Below, piece after piece: positions 50,001 to 51,977 of a DNA stretch of 51,977 bases. Numbering within the stretch: the stretch's first letter is position 1; each line of letters begins with the position of its first letter. The DNA comes from Oscillospiraceae bacterium (GTDB lineage Bacteria; Bacillota; Clostridia; Saccharofermentanales; Saccharofermentanaceae): contig CACYMP010000020.1 in the NCBI GenBank assembly GCA_902775565.1, positions 1 through 51,977 on the forward strand, given 5' to 3'. The notes beneath the pieces are model-generated. The model had not been told where the DNA came from. It saw only the letters and a program-made list of their open reading frames with translations, and made no database searches. A program made the position numbers and the translations under genes.

Positions 50001-51142
50001 ACGCAGCCGCACTGCAGGCCGCAGGTCTCAAGGTCGAGACGGTTCACAAGATCCACGAATCCGACACGAACAACACCATGACGCTCCTCGAAAGCGGCAA
50101 GGTCAATTACATCATTTCGACATCTGCCAAGGGACGTCTGCCCGCACGCGATTCCGTCAAGCTCCGCCGCCGCGCGGTCATGCTCGGGATCCCCTGCCTC
50201 ACGGCTATCGACACCGCTGACGCCCTCGCTGATTCACTCATGTCCAGATACAGCGAGATCAACACAGAGCTCGTTGATATCAACAACATGCGCGAAAAGA
50301 GAAAGGTCATCAACTTCACGAAGATGCAGGGATGCGGCAACGACTACATCTATATCGACTGCCTCGAAAAGATGGTCTCTTCGCCTGAATCGCTTTCCGT
50401 CTACATGTCCGACAGACATTTCGGCGTAGGCGGTGACGGTATCGTCCTCATTGCGCCTTCCCGTGTCGCAGACTGCCGCATGATCATGTTCAACTTGGAC
50501 GGTTCGGAAGGCAACATGTGCGGCAACGCGATCCGCTGCGTCGGCAAATACATGTACGACGTCGCGGGCCACAAGAAAAAGCACATGACAGTCGAGACAA
50601 AGAGCGGCATCAAGAAGCTCGAGCTCATGACACTGGGTGATGAAGTCGTCCGCGTCAAAGTAGATATGGGCAAGGCAATCCTTGAACCTTCGCTGATCCC
50701 TGTAACGCTTGACGGAGATTCCGTCATCAACCGTCCGGTCGACTATAACGGAACAACTTATAATATTACATGCGTTTCAATGGGCAACCCGCATGCGGTT
50801 ATCTTTACTGACTTGGTCGATGCACTCGACCTCGAGAAGATCGGTCCTGATTTCGAGACTCACAAGATCTTCCCCGAAAGAGTCAACACCGAGTTCATCA
50901 AGGTCATCGATTCCCACACTCTGAAGATGAGAGTCTGGGAGAGAGGTTCCGGCGAGACGCTCGCATGCGGAACCGGTGCGTGCGCTTCAGTCGTGGCTGC
51001 ATGCCTCAACGGCTTCTGCCCGAAGGGCGAGGACATCCGCGTTATCCTGCGCGGTGGCGAGCTCATCATCAACTACACCGATGATGCGGTCTACATGACC
51101 GGCAACTGCGAAAAGGTCTTCACGGGCAGCATAGAGATCTGA
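47087..51142 (+). CDS. carB-dapF: Carbamoyl-phosphate synthase large subunit fused to diaminopimelate epimerase
   Basis: One frame of 1351 residues codes for two enzymes. Residues 1 to about 1060 are a complete CarB: two ATP-grasp halves with [20 protein letters not shown] and [20 protein letters not shown], then the MGS-like allosteric domain. Residues 1068-1351 are a complete DapF starting [20 protein letters not shown]. Its two catalytic Cys are Cys1145 (NMCGNAIRC) and Cys1294 ([10 protein letters not shown]). The join contains no stop, frameshift or ribosome binding site, so a single polypeptide is expected. DapF converts LL- to meso-diaminopimelate. Confidence 0.93.
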   Translation: [1351 protein letters not shown]

Positions 51143-51166
51143 TATTTGTTATTACATTATAAAGGG

Positions 51167-51199
51167 CAGGCGCGAATGAATGGTTCGCGCCTGTTTTTT
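51167..51199 (+). terminator. Intrinsic terminator of the gltBD-carAB operon
   Basis: CAGGCGCGAA and TTCGCGCCTG form a perfect 10-bp stem with a 7-nt loop, followed by TTTTTT. Confidence 0.93.
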
Positions 51200-51269
51200 G
51201 TTGGTGGGGCGCGGGGCGTGGGGCGTGGCGTGGGCCGGCGGCGGGTTGGCGTACTGTTGGACGGGCAGG

Positions 51270-51509
51270 TACCGCCAAAATTTGAAAAAGAGAGTTTTAT
51301 GTCGGTATTTTTTCGAGGTTGGAGCGCGGTTTTTGTCATAAAATACCGCCGGAAAATTGAGAATCCCGATTTTAGACGGTACATTACGGCGCATAAGACT
51401 GTTTGGAGGCAGAAAACTACCGTCAAAATCAGCGAAGACTTGATTTTGGCGGTAGTCTGTCTGGCACCTACAGATTGAATCGGGTACTTTTTAATTTTCA
51501 TCTGTAGGT
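51270..51509. repeat. Palindrome-rich spacer
   Basis: The 646-bp gap after carB has no credible gene. It holds a 15- to 16-bp hairpin CTACCGTCAAAATCA/TGATTTTGGCGGTAG (51417-51431 and 51441-51455, one G-U), ACCTACAGAT/ATCTGTAGGT (51466-51475 and 51500-51509), and scattered TACCG-x-CAAAAT words (for example 51270-51281). Similar words occur before leader copy 1, so both leader copies 1 and 2 lie downstream of comparable palindromic DNA. Confidence 0.45.
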
Positions 51510-51630
51510 CAGAATGTGGTCTCTGTTTGATCTGAAATTGAGCCTAAAACTGAGCCGCCAGAATGGAATCGGTGAATTTCTGCCGGATTTTTGAAGTTTT
51601 TCCGAAGAGAATTGCAAACTTTTTTTCAGA

Positions 51631-51730
51631 TAATCGACACTCATGTTCCGGGGTGTTGATTAAGCATCAGTAAGGCCTTGCATTGCTGATGGTTTGGGGC
51701 ATTTTTCACTGCAATAATGAAGCCATCAAA
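51631..51730 (+). promoter_or_regulatory. Candidate structured leader RNA, copy 2 (before last gene)
   Basis: TAATCGACAC (51631-51640) pairs with GTGTTGATTA (51653-51662), one G-U, across a 12-nt loop, followed by AGCATCA. CATCA (51665-51669) faces TGATG (51687-51691) across exactly 17 nt; the same TGATG faces CATCA at 51724-51728. The TGATG-to-CATCA spacing of 37 nt is identical to copy 1, although the sequences in between differ. Confidence 0.5.
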
Positions 51731-51788
51731 CAAACAAACACTAAACAAAACCAAATCAAAAAACACACAAACTTAGGAGGAACAAAAA

Positions 51789-51977
51789 ATGGACGGCAAA
51801 TCTTTTATTTTTATCGTATCTTTTCTCGTAGCAGGAGTTCTCGCAGTTTTAGGAGTTTACGCAATGGTATTCGAGAACGCAACGATCGCATCACCCAAGG
51901 TCTACATGGATTTCATCTTCGCAGGAGTTCTCGCAGTCATGTCGATCCTTCAGTTCAAGGTACTTGAAACAAACGAA
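51789..51977 (+). CDS. Small membrane protein, cut by the window end
   Basis: ATG at 51789 follows TTAGGAGG. The 63 visible residues begin MDGKSFIFIVSFLVAGVLAV and include a second hydrophobic segment, FIFAGVLAVMSILQF, so at least two membrane helices are present. The frame is still open at the last base. No family recognised. Leader copy 2 precedes it. Confidence 0.6.
   Translation, partial: MDGKSFIFIVSFLVAGVLAVLGVYAMVFENATIASPKVYMDFIFAGVLAVMSILQFKVLETNE

Noticed and set aside
51146..51501. Open frames on both strands after carB
   Set aside because: They span the operon terminator and palindromes and overlap each other; no ribosome binding site.

Overview
The window looks like a chromosomal segment of a low-to-mid GC anaerobic Firmicute of the class Clostridia, probably a gut or rumen member of the Lachnospiraceae/Oscillospiraceae sphere. 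This is inferred from AGGAGG-type ribosome binding sites, BspA-type LRR surface proteins with Lys-rich C-terminal domains, an Xfp phosphoketolase, a MoxR-DUF58-DUF4129 cluster, the lipoprotein families and an Amt-PII fusion. No rRNA, tRNA, CRISPR array or transposase was seen.

Layout. 1-9 kb: small accessory genes (SUKH-like 3' fragment, GNAT, nucleoside deaminase, orphan pseudopilin, radical SAM protein, BspA-like LRR protein, several hypotheticals). 9-19 kb: a TetR-hydrolase operon with visible operators, a membrane acyltransferase, phosphoketolase, an FkbM methyltransferase and a secreted heparinase II/III-like protein. 19-24 kb: lipoprotein, small membrane protein, orphan LplC-type permease, then a translationally coupled LuxE-LuxC-HEYGH membrane protein operon. 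24-29.4 kb (minus strand): MoxR, DUF58, DUF4129, AraC, then a PEBP lipoprotein and a zinc-ribbon protein. 29.5-34.3 kb: a hybrid histidine kinase heading a tight five-gene run with a lipoprotein, an ACT protein, a P-loop protein and a GNAT. 34.4-37.2 kb: two paralogous lipoproteins, each with two stefin/cystatin-like domains, flanking a probable PD-(D/E)XK protein and a repeat-rich spacer. 37.5-51.1 kb: a nitrogen assimilation block in which an Amt-PII fusion is divergent from gltB-gltD-carA-carB, where carB is fused in frame to dapF.

How the genes work together. Amt brings in ammonium, GltBD makes glutamate from glutamine, CarAB uses glutamine for carbamoyl phosphate, and the DapF part supplies meso-diaminopimelate for lysine and peptidoglycan. 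The amt and gltB leaders each carry an intrinsic terminator overlapped by a small hairpin with an almost identical AACGG-type hexaloop, which suggests shared antitermination control. gltB also has two large dyads 63 bp apart upstream of its promoter.

Most unusual features: (1) a conserved structured leader present four times (2.1, 24.4, 37.4 and 51.7 kb), with an apical hairpin, a CATCA-N17-TGAT pairing and, in two copies, an identically spaced alternative partner near the ribosome binding site; (2) tandem-cystatin lipoproteins with QVVxG motifs; (3) the CarB-DapF fusion; (4) LuxE-LuxC without luciferase, coupled to a membrane HEYGH protein. All functional statements are from reading the sequence and family knowledge; no database search was run.
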